DNA of 64,000 nucleotides from Acanthacorydalis orientalis. Taxonomy: Eukaryota; Arthropoda; Insecta; Megaloptera; Corydalidae. The position numbers and the translations under genes are program-made. This document shows, piece by piece, positions 13,568 through 26,320 of this stretch. A model generated the notes under the pieces. The model ran no database searches. It saw only the letters and a program-made list of their open reading frames with translations, and had not been told where the DNA came from. Where the stretch lies: NCBI GenBank assembly GCA_034766995.1, contig CM068315.1:10804010-10868009 (forward strand), in the 5' to 3' direction. Position 1 is the stretch's first letter. Each line of letters starts with the position of its first letter.

Positions 13568-13571
<4 letters not shown>
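13028..13571. mobile_element. Unclassified inverted-terminus element with AACCGAAAC motifs
   Basis: The 544-bp segment begins aaaggattgaaaccaaaac and ends cagtttcaatccttt, so the outer 13 or so bases are inverted copies, with (TA)n on both sides. Both subterminal regions repeat gaaaccgaaaccc/aaaccgaaaccaaaac many times (13,060-13,155 and 13,488-13,545). Subterminal repeats with inverted ends fit a non-autonomous hAT-type transposon, but I cannot confirm a superfamily or a target duplication because the flanks are simple TA repeats. Confidence 0.6.
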
Positions 13572-13606
<35 letters not shown>

Positions 13607-13632
13607 TATATGTTTATATATATATATATATT
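13572..13632. repeat. (TA)n array at the right edge of the 544-bp element
   Basis: TA run with a few interruptions. It starts directly after the element's terminal cctt. Confidence 0.95.
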
Positions 13633-13835
13633 GATCAGTTTTTAAACTCAGACCTCAAGAATTTTCTATCGCGTTTCTCAAATTTCTACTCGTCACATGT
13701 TTCGATAAAATGTACGAAGCATTTTCGTGGCTTCTTTGCAAAGCGTTTTACAGTTAAGATTAATAGAATTCCAAGGTGTCTTTAAATGAACACATGAACT
13801 ACTTTTGATAATCGATAAAATCAAGCAAAAAATAT

Positions 13836-13840
<5 letters not shown>

Positions 13841-13888
<48 letters not shown>
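13841..13888. repeat. (TA)n array
   Basis: Pure run of about 48 bp. Confidence 0.97.
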
Positions 13889-13890
<2 letters not shown>

Positions 13891-15133
13891 TTTAACTTAA
13901 ACTTTTGAAATAACACACAATTATGAATTTTTCCATTTTTCTTCTTTTTAATACTCATTGATTATAACAATTCAATTCATGGAAAACTATCTGCTTTCGA
14001 AATTCAGTCTTACGATTTAGATAATATCATCATTGATATTAAATATATATATCAACCGTTCGAACGCTTACAAATTCAATTGATTCTAACAATGCATTAG
14101 TTTTGAGTTTCACCTGAAAACACAACGTGTATACCTATATATTTTAATATATCTTTTACGTGTTTGTATTCAACGACTGTATTCGTACTCAACACCTAGC
14201 GCCCTGTTTACTACAGTTTTGTGCATAATAACTTAATATCAAAATTAATGAACGCCGAAGTAATGTTCAAAGCCTGAAATGAACAGATAATTTCGCCACA
14301 GAGCATACCGCGAAATTAATACGGTTCTTATTAAAGTTCTCCAGTCGAGAGATTAAATTTGCTACGTTGAATATAATAGTATATATTCAGAATTACCATT
14401 TCAAATGCAAATTAAGTATCTGACTTTGTAATTACCTCCAGCGGCATATGTGAATAGAATTAGTACGTGCCGGATTTTTTGTATCCCTCTCCCGATCAAA
14501 ATATAAATCACATTCAGCATCGGTTGTGAATAAAGAAGTCTATTCCAATAATCTAAATCTCAGATGCGTCTGTTATAAGCAAATACTAGGTCTAAAGTAT
14601 TTTTTTTTAAAAAAAAATCGCACAATAACTAATAAATATATGACAGAAAAACATATAACATTTCAATAAGTCATTTAATTTCTCTTAATACCTGTTCTAA
14701 TACATTTGCTACCATCCTGTTAATTTTCTATTTTATTTTTATAAATATTCAACTTTTCTTTATATACTTGTATATAAAAGAAATTGTTTCTTTATATTAT
14801 ATATATATATATATAAATTAATCTTTCCGAAATCAATAATCACTATTGTTTTTCTACTCAACATTCTAACAATTTATATTAAAATCTTTCATACGAAAAA
14901 AAAAATAAAATTAAATACCTTCCATTTTATATCTTCATTCATTTTGCATAGTTGTAACTGTAATACTTTATCATCAGTAGTACAGTTTCTCTTAAAACAC
15001 CTCCTTGAAGAGTAAGCTAAATAGTTAATAAATAAATTACTGAGTTAGGTAAAAATATGATGCTGACATATTTACGAATTAACACAAATATGTATTAAAA
15101 TAAAATTAAGTTATATTGATATCTTTTTGCAAT

Positions 15134-15172
<39 letters not shown>

Positions 15173-17260
15173 GAATGTATACCTTAATCAATTCATTTCA
15201 TAGGGTTATTGTAGTTAGTTTCGATATAATTGTAAAAAAAATGATATAATTCTAGTACATCATCATGTCTCTGAAATAAAATAAGTCCATGAAATGGAAA
15301 ACATATACATAATTCAAAGGCATGTATCAAAGCTCACATAGAAATTGGATTTCTCCTCTCGTTTTCAGATAAGAATGCATCAGAGCACACATCTCTTGTT
15401 TCACAGTTTCCATTAAAAATTCAAAGAACAAACTATAAAAAGAGATTTAAACTAGTATATTTCCAAGTGGAAGAGTCAGGACTTTGCGTAATGACTTATT
15501 TCCAAAAATAAATGGTAATAATAACAATAAAAGATAATCATTTTAGTGAAATATATAGTATGAATTTACTGTATTTAAAATGATTAAATGATTCTTTTTC
15601 TGGTGTTTAATCATCAAAGATACATTTTTTAATGTTTTGATGGCAAATACTTTAAACTTTGAGTAATGTATCAAAATTTAGACTTTATTTTAAATAAATA
15701 TATATTATCTTTCATATAAAATCAAATATTTCTAACAACAAACTTAGATTTTTATTTGGTTTTAAAATAGAGGAAATAATAATGTATTAATTACATAAAA
15801 TAAACAAGTATTGATTTATTCGAATACTACTTAAGAATAAAATGTTGGAAAATCATGAATTATTCTTTTATTTCCTAGCTTAAAATTAAAATAAATCGAT
15901 CAATGTTAAACTTAAAATCGACTAAATGTAAAAAATGAAAAATTAGTAAATGTTCATCAGTATTATTTTTAATCATCATGTCTATAAATATTTCATCCTG
16001 TCTTAAAGTGAAATGATTTTATCTTTAAATATCTCTTAAAGCAAACAGTGCATTATAGATGTTATAATAACTATGCAAATGTACAAAACATTCTAAATAG
16101 CAAGAAGTGTTATTAATATTAATTGCTCACTAAAATGGGAATAAAACATTTTCTAAATTCTGATTCAGTCATTCGAGTGTAAGCCGATGATACGCTGGAA
16201 ATAATTAAATCGTTCCGTTTAGTAAAATTGAGCACATGTGAAAATTATATAGCAAAGTGACATGTAAAATTGTTCAAAATTAAATTATAGAAGGTAATCA
16301 GGCCGGCTGATGGCGTTAATAATAAAAGAGGTCATCATTGTCCTGTTGTTGGTCGGGCACCAAATAAAACCAAAACGAAAACTAAAACGGATTGTGTTTC
16401 ACACTTTTTTATATGTTTATTTTTTATGTTCAGCCCGGATTTACTCCGTTTAAATTCGTTCGTATAAACAATTTATATCGATTTTCTATTTTATTGTCAC
16501 ATATATTGAAAGTAAAGTATTGCATTTCGGTTCAACTAATGAAAATTAATGCACGTTTTGAGATATATGAGAACTCAAGTGGAAAAAATAAATGTATATC
16601 TATATTTTACAATACTCGACTGAATCAAGCAGTGCAAAGCATTGAATAATTAATCAAAATAACATTTACATATTTTTAAAAATGGACGAAATGTATAATA
16701 GATTTATATCAGTAAATCTATTTGGAATATAATCATCCGCGCACCTCTAAATAGTTATATGAAATAAAAATAGATTCCCTTTCTATAAAAATCAAATTAA
16801 AATTAATAAATAACCATCATTTATATATTGTATTTTTTTTTTTACTTTTTCATATTTCACTTTATTATTAATAATTTAAGATTAGAGAAACATGAATATT
16901 TATATCGATTTTAAAAAAGAATTAAATAAAGTCATACACTTAAAAAGTTACTTTAACGATAACTCAATATGTGGGAAAATAAAATAAATAATGCACTCTT
17001 TTTATTTTCAATTCAATTAATTTGAAAATGCTTTTATACATTTAACACATAATCCAAAATTAATAACTTCATTTAAAGGAAGCTATTATATTTCAACAAT
17101 CGATATTACTAAGCTTATATATATATATATATATATATATTCACAACGACTACGTGTATATTGGCAATTTATACGCTGTCGTAGGATTTTGAGAGTATAT
17201 CGAATTTATCCTATAGCGGATTTTGATTGGATGTTTGAAGATTCAAGTCATGATATCAGG
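13889..17260. other. No gene seen; AT-rich DNA with small TA arrays
   Basis: Apart from the GC-richer stretch at 14.09-14.56 kb and short TA arrays near 14.8, 15.15 and 17.13 kb, nothing is recognised. A frame at 16,392-16,649 has no domain. Confidence 0.55.
14090..14560. promoter_or_regulatory. GC-richer stretch, possibly conserved noncoding
   Basis: Contains caacacctagcgccctgttt, ctccagcggcatatgtg and gtacgtgccggattttttgt. No frame longer than a few dozen codons and no repeat match were found. Confidence 0.2.
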
Positions 17261-17261
17261 T

Positions 17262-17262
17262 A

Positions 17263-17306
<44 letters not shown>

Positions 17307-17348
17307 AAATGTATATATATATGTATATATATATATATGTATATATAA
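17262..17348. repeat. Interrupted (TA)n array
   Basis: Long TA tract broken by tgtataaatgta and two tgta variants. Confidence 0.95.
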
Positions 17349-17692
17349 TTTTCCAACGGTTTTTCGATGACCAAATTGTAATGTAAAAGTGGAATTCAAT
17401 TGAATTTCGAATTGAAATGGTCTACTATCGTTTAAACGGTTCGGTATTATTTTTTTTTTGTAAATATTACAGAAAAAAGGTCTGTATTGAAAATGTTCAG
17501 ATATATGTCAATAGTTTACATCCTATTTTATTTGAGTTCTTTTATAAATATAAAAAAGTAATGTATATTTATGTTATCAAATAATTGTTTTGTTATATTG
17601 ATAACTAACAAAATAAATAGAATTTAAATTCTTATTCAAATTGTATGTATTTACATGTTTACTTCATGTATCAATATTTGAACTCAGTTGTG

Positions 17693-17726
<34 letters not shown>

Positions 17727-18079
17727 CAAACAGTGAGAAATATAAAATTAGATTCGTTCAAGATAAATACAATCATCAAACCTATTGATCTCAAATCTTA
17801 AATTCTATAAATGCTCACATTTGTATAAATTGTTGAAACATATACTTATAATGATAATTTATGATTCTGTTTCTGTTGTTTCTATAGAAATATTTCTTAG
17901 TTAATGAAACGAATAAAACATATAATCAGTTATAACTCAAAAAAATGATAAAAGAGATAATGATCTTGCATTGATATGCTACTTTATGTAATTAATATAT
18001 TTCTAATAATTATCAAAGTACTAAAAACAATTCGAAAAAAAATAATTTATTTCACTTATTTATGTAATTAATTACACAC

Positions 18080-18093
18080 ATATCTATCTATCT

Positions 18094-18145
<52 letters not shown>

Positions 18146-18157
18146 GTATATGTGTGT
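18080..18157. repeat. Compound (TATC)n-(TA)n-(TG)n array
   Basis: tatctatctatctata leads into TA, then tgtatatgtatatgtgtgtg. Confidence 0.95.
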
Positions 18158-19051
18158 GAATAATTAAATTACAGGGTTAATATTTACTGAATAGAAATTA
18201 TAAATTCAGAATTCCAAAAGCAGACCTCCAAGATAATGTGTTGTGTTTCTGCAAAGTAACATTGCTTCAGGGAATAGTTAGTAGCTGGTTAGTAAAATGG
18301 TGAACTGTGTAGTATACGGAACTCAGTGTGTTTGATGGTTTTGCAGGAACTGTAATATATGACTCAAGCGTAACGGAAATTTCGTACTGTTTACGAGAAA
18401 GACCCTCCAGGCGACGAATCAATTTATTGTTACAGAGTTCACGAAAGCACAATACATCGAAAGTGAGAGTGAGATGGAACGAATAGAAAAAAAATAAAAG
18501 AAATTTAGTACTTCAGAGACGGACAATAATGCGAAAATAACTATATTTCCTCTGAAAGGAATGTATAAGAATTTAGACCGTTCGATATTATGTGTTTTAC
18601 AGTGAAATTTATATGGTAAATCAAATGAAACTGATATTCTAGAAGAACATATTGCGGTTATCTTATTACATATCATTACGAAAACTTTTTTCTTCTTCAA
18701 ACCCGTTTTTTCCGTTCGAAAAAATACATATATTAATAACAATGACTTGTTTCAGTAAACTTTTACTCATTTGAAATTACAATATACAAACAAATAATTT
18801 TGTGAAGTATCAAATAAATATTTTTTAAAAAAAGTTTGTCACATTAAATAAAATAATTGAAAACAATTATTTAAAAAAATGACGAATTAATATATTTGAA
18901 TACAAAATATTTATGCTTCACATCTAAACAATTTTCTAATTTTTTGTCACTTTTAGAAAATGTATATATTTCTAGAATGTAATTTTGACCAAAAAAAATG
19001 ATTAAAAATATCAATCATTCATAACTCGTTATAAAACAAATAAAACATTGG

Positions 19052-19118
19052 ACATATATATATATCTATATATATATATATAGATAGATAGATAGGTAGA
19101 TAGATAGATAAATATAGA
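19052..19118. repeat. (TA)n-(GATA)n array
   Basis: TA run followed by about ten GATA-type units with single-base variants. It borders MITE copy 2. Confidence 0.95.
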
Positions 19119-19119
19119 T

Positions 19120-19323
19120 AGGTGAATCAATTTAAGCTTCTACATAGAAGTATTAAAAGGTGGCGCAGGAAATGAAAAAAGTCATGTTATTTTTTATTTA
19201 GTATTTTAGTTCAATTAAATACTAAACCATACAATTGATACAAAATATTAAATGGAGGATAACATTTTTTTTAATATTTGCGTTTTTTTAGTACTTTTGA
19301 GTGGAAGCCAGAGCTCAATCACC

Positions 19324-19326
<3 letters not shown>
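19120..19326. mobile_element. ~210-bp MITE family, copy 2
   Basis: Left end aggtgaatcaatttaagctt, right end gtggaagccagagctcaatc followed by acctaca. The interior (aagtattaaaaggtggcgca; tttttatttagtattttagt) matches copies 3 and 4. It is bordered by a GATA/TA microsatellite on the left and a long (TA)n array on the right. Confidence 0.85.
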
Positions 19327-19396
<70 letters not shown>

Positions 19397-19401
19397 ATAT
19401 A
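19326..19401. repeat. (TA)n array between two MITE copies
   Basis: About 75 bp of TA with one extra t. It separates two same-family MITEs in direct orientation. Confidence 0.97.
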
Positions 19402-19414
19402 GATGGATAGAAAA

Positions 19415-19620
19415 AGAGTGATTCAACTTAGGCTTCCACATATAAGTATTAAAATGGGGGCACATCGATTAAGAAAAGTCGTTATTTTTTATTTAGTATT
19501 TGAGTTTATTTCAATACTAAAATACAATTAAACTAAAATACTAAAGGGATGATAACATTTTTTAAAAGTTTTGCGTTTTTCTTAATACTTTCATGTAGAA
19601 GCCTAAGTTGAAGCATCCTA
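19415..19620. mobile_element. ~210-bp MITE family, copy 3
   Basis: Left end agagtgattcaacttaggct, right end gaagcctaagttgaagcatc. It shares tttttatttagtatttgagt and ggatgataacattttttaaa with copy 2 and lies in the same direction, separated from it only by a (TA)n array. Confidence 0.85.
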
Positions 19621-20488
19621 TGTGTATATATATATATATGATTGCATATATTTTTTCACATTTGAATGTCATATTATCCTATTTCATTTAGCATTACTGA
19701 AGTGAAAATAAAAGTAATAGCAACAAATACTGATAATAAAACATATATCATTCATGTCAAATTATTGACTCCCTTTTCATGTGATTCTAAATAAAGATCG
19801 CTATCGAATCAAGGAAATATTTTCCACGAATATTATTTTGATAAAGAAAAAAAGTTACACGCACAAATATATATATATATATATAGTGTATGTGTATGTC
19901 ATGAAGTATATTAAAACAATCGTCGAATAAACTGGTGCTAGGTTTAAGCTGATACTATTTAAAACGTTGAAGGTTCATATAATACCTTGATCCGATTTAT
20001 TATTGTTACAGAATTTGTAACAAACGAAACGCACATTTAAGGGTAACATTTTGTATGAATTATTCAAGCGGACTGTTAATAATATGAAAAAAATAAACCG
20101 CGCAGACATATCATATTTGTATAGATACACGCCCTAGACCTCATTTGTAATATAAAACAGTTTTAATAAATTAGATTGCGTATGACATTAAGGAAATTGC
20201 TTACATCTGTAACTGCAAAAAAACGGTAATGTACTTTCTGCGCAGTGTTTTTTTTATATTCCATATTAAATAAATTTTTCCATAACGCTAATGCGTCATT
20301 CTTTTGGATAGAATATTTTCAATTAACCATTTAGGTTTTTTGTTTTATAATCATTAGTTAATGTCATACTATGTAAAAATATTTTTCGGTGTTTTATTTT
20401 TAATGTATTATAGAATTCATTTTATCATATATACATATACATATATATATTATATATATATATATAATACATAACTACAGTTACACAA

Positions 20489-20529
<41 letters not shown>

Positions 20530-20863
20530 ATTTGCTTTTTCAATAATAATAATTATTATAAAAGCTGTAAACGTTATTATAAAAACAATAATATATTAGC
20601 TCTCATAAAAAGACATTATTAATATATTTAATCTTCTTTTCCAAGTAATCTGATATGAAACAAATTATTTTTTACAATAATTACAAAATAATAACATATT
20701 TTGTTAATATGTTTCAAAACTGTCGGATAAAAACGTTTATTTTGCATATTTCAGTTATAAAAATTATTTTTACACGCAGTGATATTTATTCATTGTGTAT
20801 CTTCATTTAAAATTCATCCCAAAATATAACATTTTTTTTGCTACAACTGCTTTAACAATATTA

Positions 20864-21397
20864 TTAGGTTGATATGAAAATAATTGCTGTTTTTATTTTT
20901 TGAATTCTAACCTTAATTTTTTCAATGAAAGTGTCATTTTATAGTGTTCATGTTAATATAATTTTAAAATGAATTTTTTGGTCTGTATTTAGTAACATCG
21001 AATTTATTTTTATTACTTATTTTGCTTTAAATTGAATTAAAGATGGAAAAAAGCAAATAGAAGTAAACTTTTGTATGAGTTTAAAACGGATGGTAAGGCA
21101 ACAGAAACTACTCGTAAACTAAACGATATTTTTGGTGTAAATACTGTTGTCATGTTTCAATGGTCATTCGAAAAATTTCGTGCTGGGGATAAGAGCCTGG
21201 AAGATGAAGATCACCAGCTTCGTCTTCATTTCATAACAAGCAACTGAATGCATTATTTGATTCAGAACCACGCACAACAATTCAAAACCTTTGCCAAAAG
21301 TTAAGCATTAGTCATCAAACACTTCTGGACTACTTAAATTAAACAATGTATATGATTTTGAAGGTCATAAACCGCAATTATTTTTCCATTAACCAAA
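20864..21397 (+). mobile_element. Cecropia/Hsmar1-type mariner, internally deleted copy
   Basis: The 534-bp copy has TA on both sides and terminal repeats ttaggttgatatgaaaataa and (complement) ttggttaatggaaaaataat. The remaining N-terminal transposase frame reads LLYEFKTDGKATETTRKLND, then an HTH-like stretch with gaps. It resembles the longer copy at 48,512. Sequence jumps from the 'HQTLLDYL' position straight to the 3' end (tttgaaggtcataaaccgca), so the catalytic domain is gone. Confidence 0.87.
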
Positions 21398-21399
21398 TA

Positions 21400-21770
21400 T
21401 AATATTGATACAAAAGCAGAAATTTTCTTTAGCATGAAATTTAATTCTTTATGGCATAGCTCTACCTTAAAATATATTTAAATGAATCAGAGGCAGGAAA
21501 CCTACGTTTGCTTTCAATGTGTTTAAGATTTCTCATGCAACTGCGTAAAATTAAATCATTGAACCCGCAAAAAAACATTCAATTTCCTCAGATATGTACA
21601 GTTTTAAGCTACAAAACTCAATATTTGATTTCATATGCCAATTACGAATCACACTCTAATCTTAATTGCATAAAAAAGAATCTAACATGAAAATGCTGAA
21701 TATTAAAATATATACAAACATAATATGCTAATACACAGACAACCTATTAAGTAAATTTTGTGATATTTTA
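21400..21770 (+). repeat. Segment X, copy 1 (duplicated unique DNA next to a mariner)
   Basis: About 370 bp directly after the mariner at 20,864-21,397 is also present, inverted and diverged, at 25,953-26,320. Shared stretches include attgatacaaaagcagaaat, ttaaatcattgaac, tacaaaactcaatatttgat and cctattaagtaaattttgtg. It has no coding sign in either copy. Confidence 0.85.
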
Positions 21771-23540
21771 ATTTTATAATTATCTATTTCTCTATACCTG
21801 TTATTCAGTTAAAATTTTATTCTAGTGTTTTTGGTTTGAAAAAAATATGACATTCAAATTTGGTAAATTACTCCAGAGATTCACCAATACCAACACCATC
21901 AGAACAACAATATTTTAATATTAAATATGATAGTATTATAATTAATGTATCAACATCCAATTTATCAAAATATCGTAATTTTCATATTTTTTTAAAAAAA
22001 ATAAGTCTAAATTCCTATAATTTTTCAGTACAAAATTCAAACAATATATTTACATTTTATTTGGAACTTAAAAAATATATATTTGAAAATGGGTTTTATT
22101 TATCCCTCCAATAATATATTTTTATTACCGATTTACAAAATAAATATTTTATAACGAGAAATATATAAGTTATGTATTATTCTAAAATAAATGCCAATAA
22201 ACAGTTGTGTTTACCAAAAAATACACATTTTGTTTTTCAGATGAATCGAAAAAAGCACATCTTAAAACACAATTTTGCAACATCATTTGTTCACAAACAA
22301 CGTCTCTTTTAAAATAGCTTGTGAATGTGAATAGCTTTTATGGAACAAGAAAGAAGTGTGCGTGTGTCTATTAACGATTCACCCTCGATTTGACCTTTTC
22401 TCCACTCTACATTAAGTCTTTTGTTCGTTCTCACACTAACTACAAAAGTGTGTACGTTCCTTAAAATCTTTTTTCCTTTGAAATATTATATGTTTTGTAA
22501 CAAAACCTGATGCATATTTAAAATTAAGCAAATACAATATGTGCTTTTCTCTTTCATTTTATGCAGTAATACAAACATATTTATTAATATATATGTATTC
22601 GTTTTATCAGGTATGGATTTATATAAAATACTCATATGACGGGCAATAGATACACTTTTTTCCTTAAGATGTGAAATATATTAAGGGAAAAGTTACTCGA
22701 AATCTAAGTACACATCGAATATTCTATTGTCCATAACTACTTTGAATATCGTATATAACATCATTTTGGAATGATGAAAATCTGTTTCCTAGCAAGACTG
22801 CATCGTCAGAAACGAAAGCTGCCTTTCAAGCAATCTCTTAAATCCAATAAGACATTTTTCTTGAGGCTATGTAAACTCCATCGACCCCAAGATTTCAATT
22901 TATATTAAGTAATAAGCTTTTATCTATATAGCATTCATGTTATATATATATATATATATATATACATATATATATAATTCCATACAAGATATTTCATAAA
23001 TATAAATTCCTTTAGTGATTAATAAACGACTTATCGAAAAATCTTAATCGTATATTTTAATCCTGACTACATAGATGTTTCATATTTATTTATTTTTAAT
23101 ATATTTATTCTAATAACGTTTAAAAAATGTTTTTAATTTATTTTATTAATAATATTGGAATTATCTTATTTATTTCATTATTTTTCCGAAGTGAAAAATT
23201 TAAGTAAACAAATATTTTCTTATTAAAAAATTATATTTGTGTACTAAATATTTTTAATTTCATATTATTTTATTATAAAAAAATTAAACAAGTATAAAAC
23301 TAATAACTTGAAATAAAAATACTCATTGCCAAGAAATATATGGATGACTCTGAGATGAATATAAATAAATCATCAAAAATTTGATATGAATATCTAAGCA
23401 TTTAATGAACATCATAAAAATATTTTTTCTTATTTGCTGATTAGATATTTATTGTGAAATTTAGTACCTAATGATCGTTATTTAACATCTGTTAAATTTT
23501 ATATACACGTTGCCATCACATAATGAAGAAGTTAGATTCC
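21771..23540. other. No gene seen; AT-rich DNA
   Basis: A frame at 21,860-22,114 is AT-biased and has no family signal. 22,300-22,460 and 22,740-22,900 are a little richer in GC. A TA array lies near 22.95 kb. Confidence 0.5.
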
Positions 23541-23541
23541 G

Positions 23542-23839
23542 TAGCGGTTCTCAATATTTTTGCCTGGTGACCCAATATATTTGTTTGTAATGTTTCCACG
23601 ACCCACATGTTTATAATATAAAAATTTTAAAAACCTGGTAGACTGTAGTCACTGTAAATTATATCAATAAATAAAATTATGCATATTTAATAAAAATGAT
23701 CTGTTAAGTACTGAATATGATTATATATTCAGTACTTAACAAATGCATCTATTGTTCTTAGTTCTTAATCAATATTTCAGTAATACAAGTATTTCTACGG
23801 AAAGCAGCAGCTATTTCGCGGCCCAATATTGAGCCGCTA
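23542..23839. mobile_element. hAT-like miniature element
   Basis: The 298-bp segment starts tagcggttctcaatattttt and ends ccaatattgagccgcta, inverted copies of each other. A start of the form (C/T)AGxGGTTCTCAA followed by '..GACCC' is typical of many animal hAT terminal regions (compare ggtgacccaat and cacgacccacat inside). I see no transposase. I could not find a clean 8-bp target duplication. A 38-nt near-perfect palindrome (about 23,704-23,741) lies inside. Confidence 0.65.
23704..23741. repeat. 38-nt palindrome inside the hAT-like element
   Basis: The 16-base arm gttaagtactgaatat is followed by six bases and its exact complement atattcagtacttaac. It could form a stem-loop. It most likely belongs to the element rather than to a regulatory site. 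Confidence 0.8.
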
Positions 23840-24069
23840 CTCATAGGTTGAAAAACTCATCGACAGAATATAAATCATTTATGAATATATAAGAAATATA
23901 TATATATATATTATTTAAAGAAATTATTAAAAAAATCGTATTAATCATTACTGTAATCTAAAACTATATATTTTTTTTATTTGTCCTATTTCCCAGACAT
24001 CGGTTGAACAATCTTCGACATAACTCATCGTTCCATAGCATCTTAATTTTTTTTTATGTCAATAAATTT

Positions 24070-24094
24070 GAAGTATTACTTTTATCTATATATA

Positions 24095-24152
<58 letters not shown>
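24070..24152. repeat. (TA)n array
   Basis: About 70 bp of TA after ctatatatatctata. Confidence 0.97.
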
Positions 24153-24155
<3 letters not shown>

Positions 24156-25211
24156 ACTTCTTCTGCCTTCTTCAAAAATTAGATCATCTATATCAAAATC
24201 GTTTTATAAAATTTCTTTGTTAAAACAAAAATTGAGTTTTAAAAAAATATTACATCTAAATCATATTAAGTTCAGCGTTATACATAAGATACCTATACCT
24301 CAATTTTTTTTAAAAAAAAACGAGAATTTTATCAAAAGCTGAGTTATTTTGAGTGCTTTCTACTAATCTTATATTAAAAGCATGAAAAATGATCAATAGC
24401 GAGCATTTTATTTTTATTTAAACGAATGTGAAATAAATATTCAGGGAAATATTCATTCAAATAAGTTATATATATATATATATATATACAATACACTCAT
24501 ATATATATATATATATATATAATATTTATGGTTATCAATCTTTGAAAAAAACAGTGACACCTACAAATATTTTAAAATATTTAAATATTAGCATGATTTT
24601 TCAAGTTACTAATATATTATTAAAATTATTGTTTGTACAAACTCTGAAATTCGGGTATAAATTCATTTTTAAAAAAATAAAAGCAAGATCAAACTCGTAA
24701 AACATAAATATTGAAAAGAAATTCGTTTTATAAAAATATAAAAATCCAATGCGTGGATGTTTTTTATCATACAGTATAAAAAATGACTGAACAAAACACC
24801 GAATGTATTTTATCAATATATGAGTAACCCAACTGTCACAATAACAAAGCATTTTTTTTATGTTTTAATTGAAACAGTGACATATTGGTGAAATTAGTTC
24901 TATACGAAAATTCCTAGAAATTTATTTACATGTTTATTAAATACATTTTTAGGCAGTTGTTTAATATGAAATTTAATAATGAACAAATATTGATTTTTAC
25001 TTCAAGATACAATACATAAAGAAATTTTTGTTATTTTTAGTGATATTTTTGTCATATTTAATTCGCATTGAAGTAAATTATAAAAATACAAATTTTAAAA
25101 GGGAGATTTGTATTTTCTAAAAGAAATATTTAATTTAATTAAAATTTGAAAGTGGTATTATTTTAAAATATTTTACTAAAATATCCATTAAAAATATTTT
25201 GATATATATAT

Positions 25212-25366
25212 TTTCACACCTACACAATCAAACTTGCCACAAACACTCCTACACGTATTAATATATATATATATATATATGTGTGTAAATATATATATAT
25301 ACATATTTATATATATATTCACACCTACACAATCAAACTTGCCACAAACACTCCCTACACGTGATA
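25212..25366 (+). repeat. Short tandem duplication with ttcacacctacacaatcaaa core
   Basis: A ~50-bp unit ttcacacctacacaatcaaa then cttgccacaaacactcc occurs at about 25,212 and 25,318, each followed by tacacgt and (TA)n. The second copy has one extra c. Confidence 0.85.
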
Positions 25367-25714
25367 ATATATATGAATACATATAAATTACAAGAGCACC
25401 TATTCAATTTTTTTTGGTTTAAGTTACTTTATTATTTTCTAAGTAATATTTATCAATAATGTTATAAGTTGTATACAAAAATTTTATTTATTGCACGAAA
25501 TAATCATAGATGATAGTTTTCAAATCCATACTTAGATTTATAAATATTTTCTGTTAATTCTTCTTTTATTAAACCAAACGAACTATTATTCTGTTTAAAA
25601 AAAGTCACGTATTAAACAAAAACACAAAATAATTATAATAAAACTTCCTTTTAATCATTATAATTTTTTAGACAAACGATCTAACAATCAAAACATTATT
25701 TTTGAAAATATATT

Positions 25715-25716
<2 letters not shown>

Positions 25717-25761
<45 letters not shown>
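25717..25761. repeat. (TA)n array
   Basis: About 45 bp. It lies 20 bp before the mariner fragment at 25,783. Confidence 0.97.
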
Positions 25762-25764
<3 letters not shown>

Positions 25765-25782
25765 AACAAATTTTATCTGCTA

Positions 25783-25952
25783 TTAGCTTGGTAGAAAAGC
25801 AATTGCGGTTTATGACTTTAGAGATCGTATATTTTTCTTTTTTTTATTTTTTTAGTAGCTTTAAAACTGTTGTGGTCCAAAACTGTTTGATTTCTAATGC
25901 CTAATTTTTATGCATGCTCTCGAATTGTGCGTGGCCCTGATTCAATTAACGT
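25783..25952 (-). mobile_element. Cecropia-type mariner, 3' fragment, reverse
   Basis: This is a 170-bp fragment with a mariner 3' terminal repeat (plus strand ttagcttggtagaaaagcaa), TA just outside at 25,781-25,782, and the adjoining 3' part (complement ttggaccacaacagttttaa; ctgattcaattaacgtct on the plus strand). It ends abruptly at about 25,952, where the unique segment X begins. It lies in the same orientation as the mariner at 26,321-26,885. Confidence 0.8.
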
Positions 25953-26320
25953 CTTAAAAATATTACAAAATTTACTTAATAGGCTGTTTGTGTTTTATTA
26001 TTTTATGTATTAAATATTAACCATTTTGATGTTAGATTATTTTTTATGCAATGAATATTATAATATGATTCGTAATTATCAGATAATATCGAATCAAATA
26101 TTGAGTTTTGTAGTATAAAACTGCACAATTTTTGAGGAAATGGAATGTTTTTTATGAGTTCAATGATTTAACTTTACAATGTTGTCTGACAAATCTTAAA
26201 CAATTTGAAAGTAAATTTATGTTTCCTTCCTCTGATTCATTTAAATATAATTTAAGGCAGGGCTAATAAAGAATTTAATTTCATGCCAAAGAAAATTTCT
26301 GCTTTTGTATCGATATTATA
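25953..26320 (-). repeat. Segment X, copy 2 (between two mariner ends)
   Basis: On the minus strand this runs attacgaatcatattataat, tacaaaactcaatatttgat and so on, in the same order as copy 1. It starts exactly where the mariner at 26,321 ends and stops where the 3' mariner fragment at 25,952 begins. Both mariner pieces point the same way. Confidence 0.85.
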
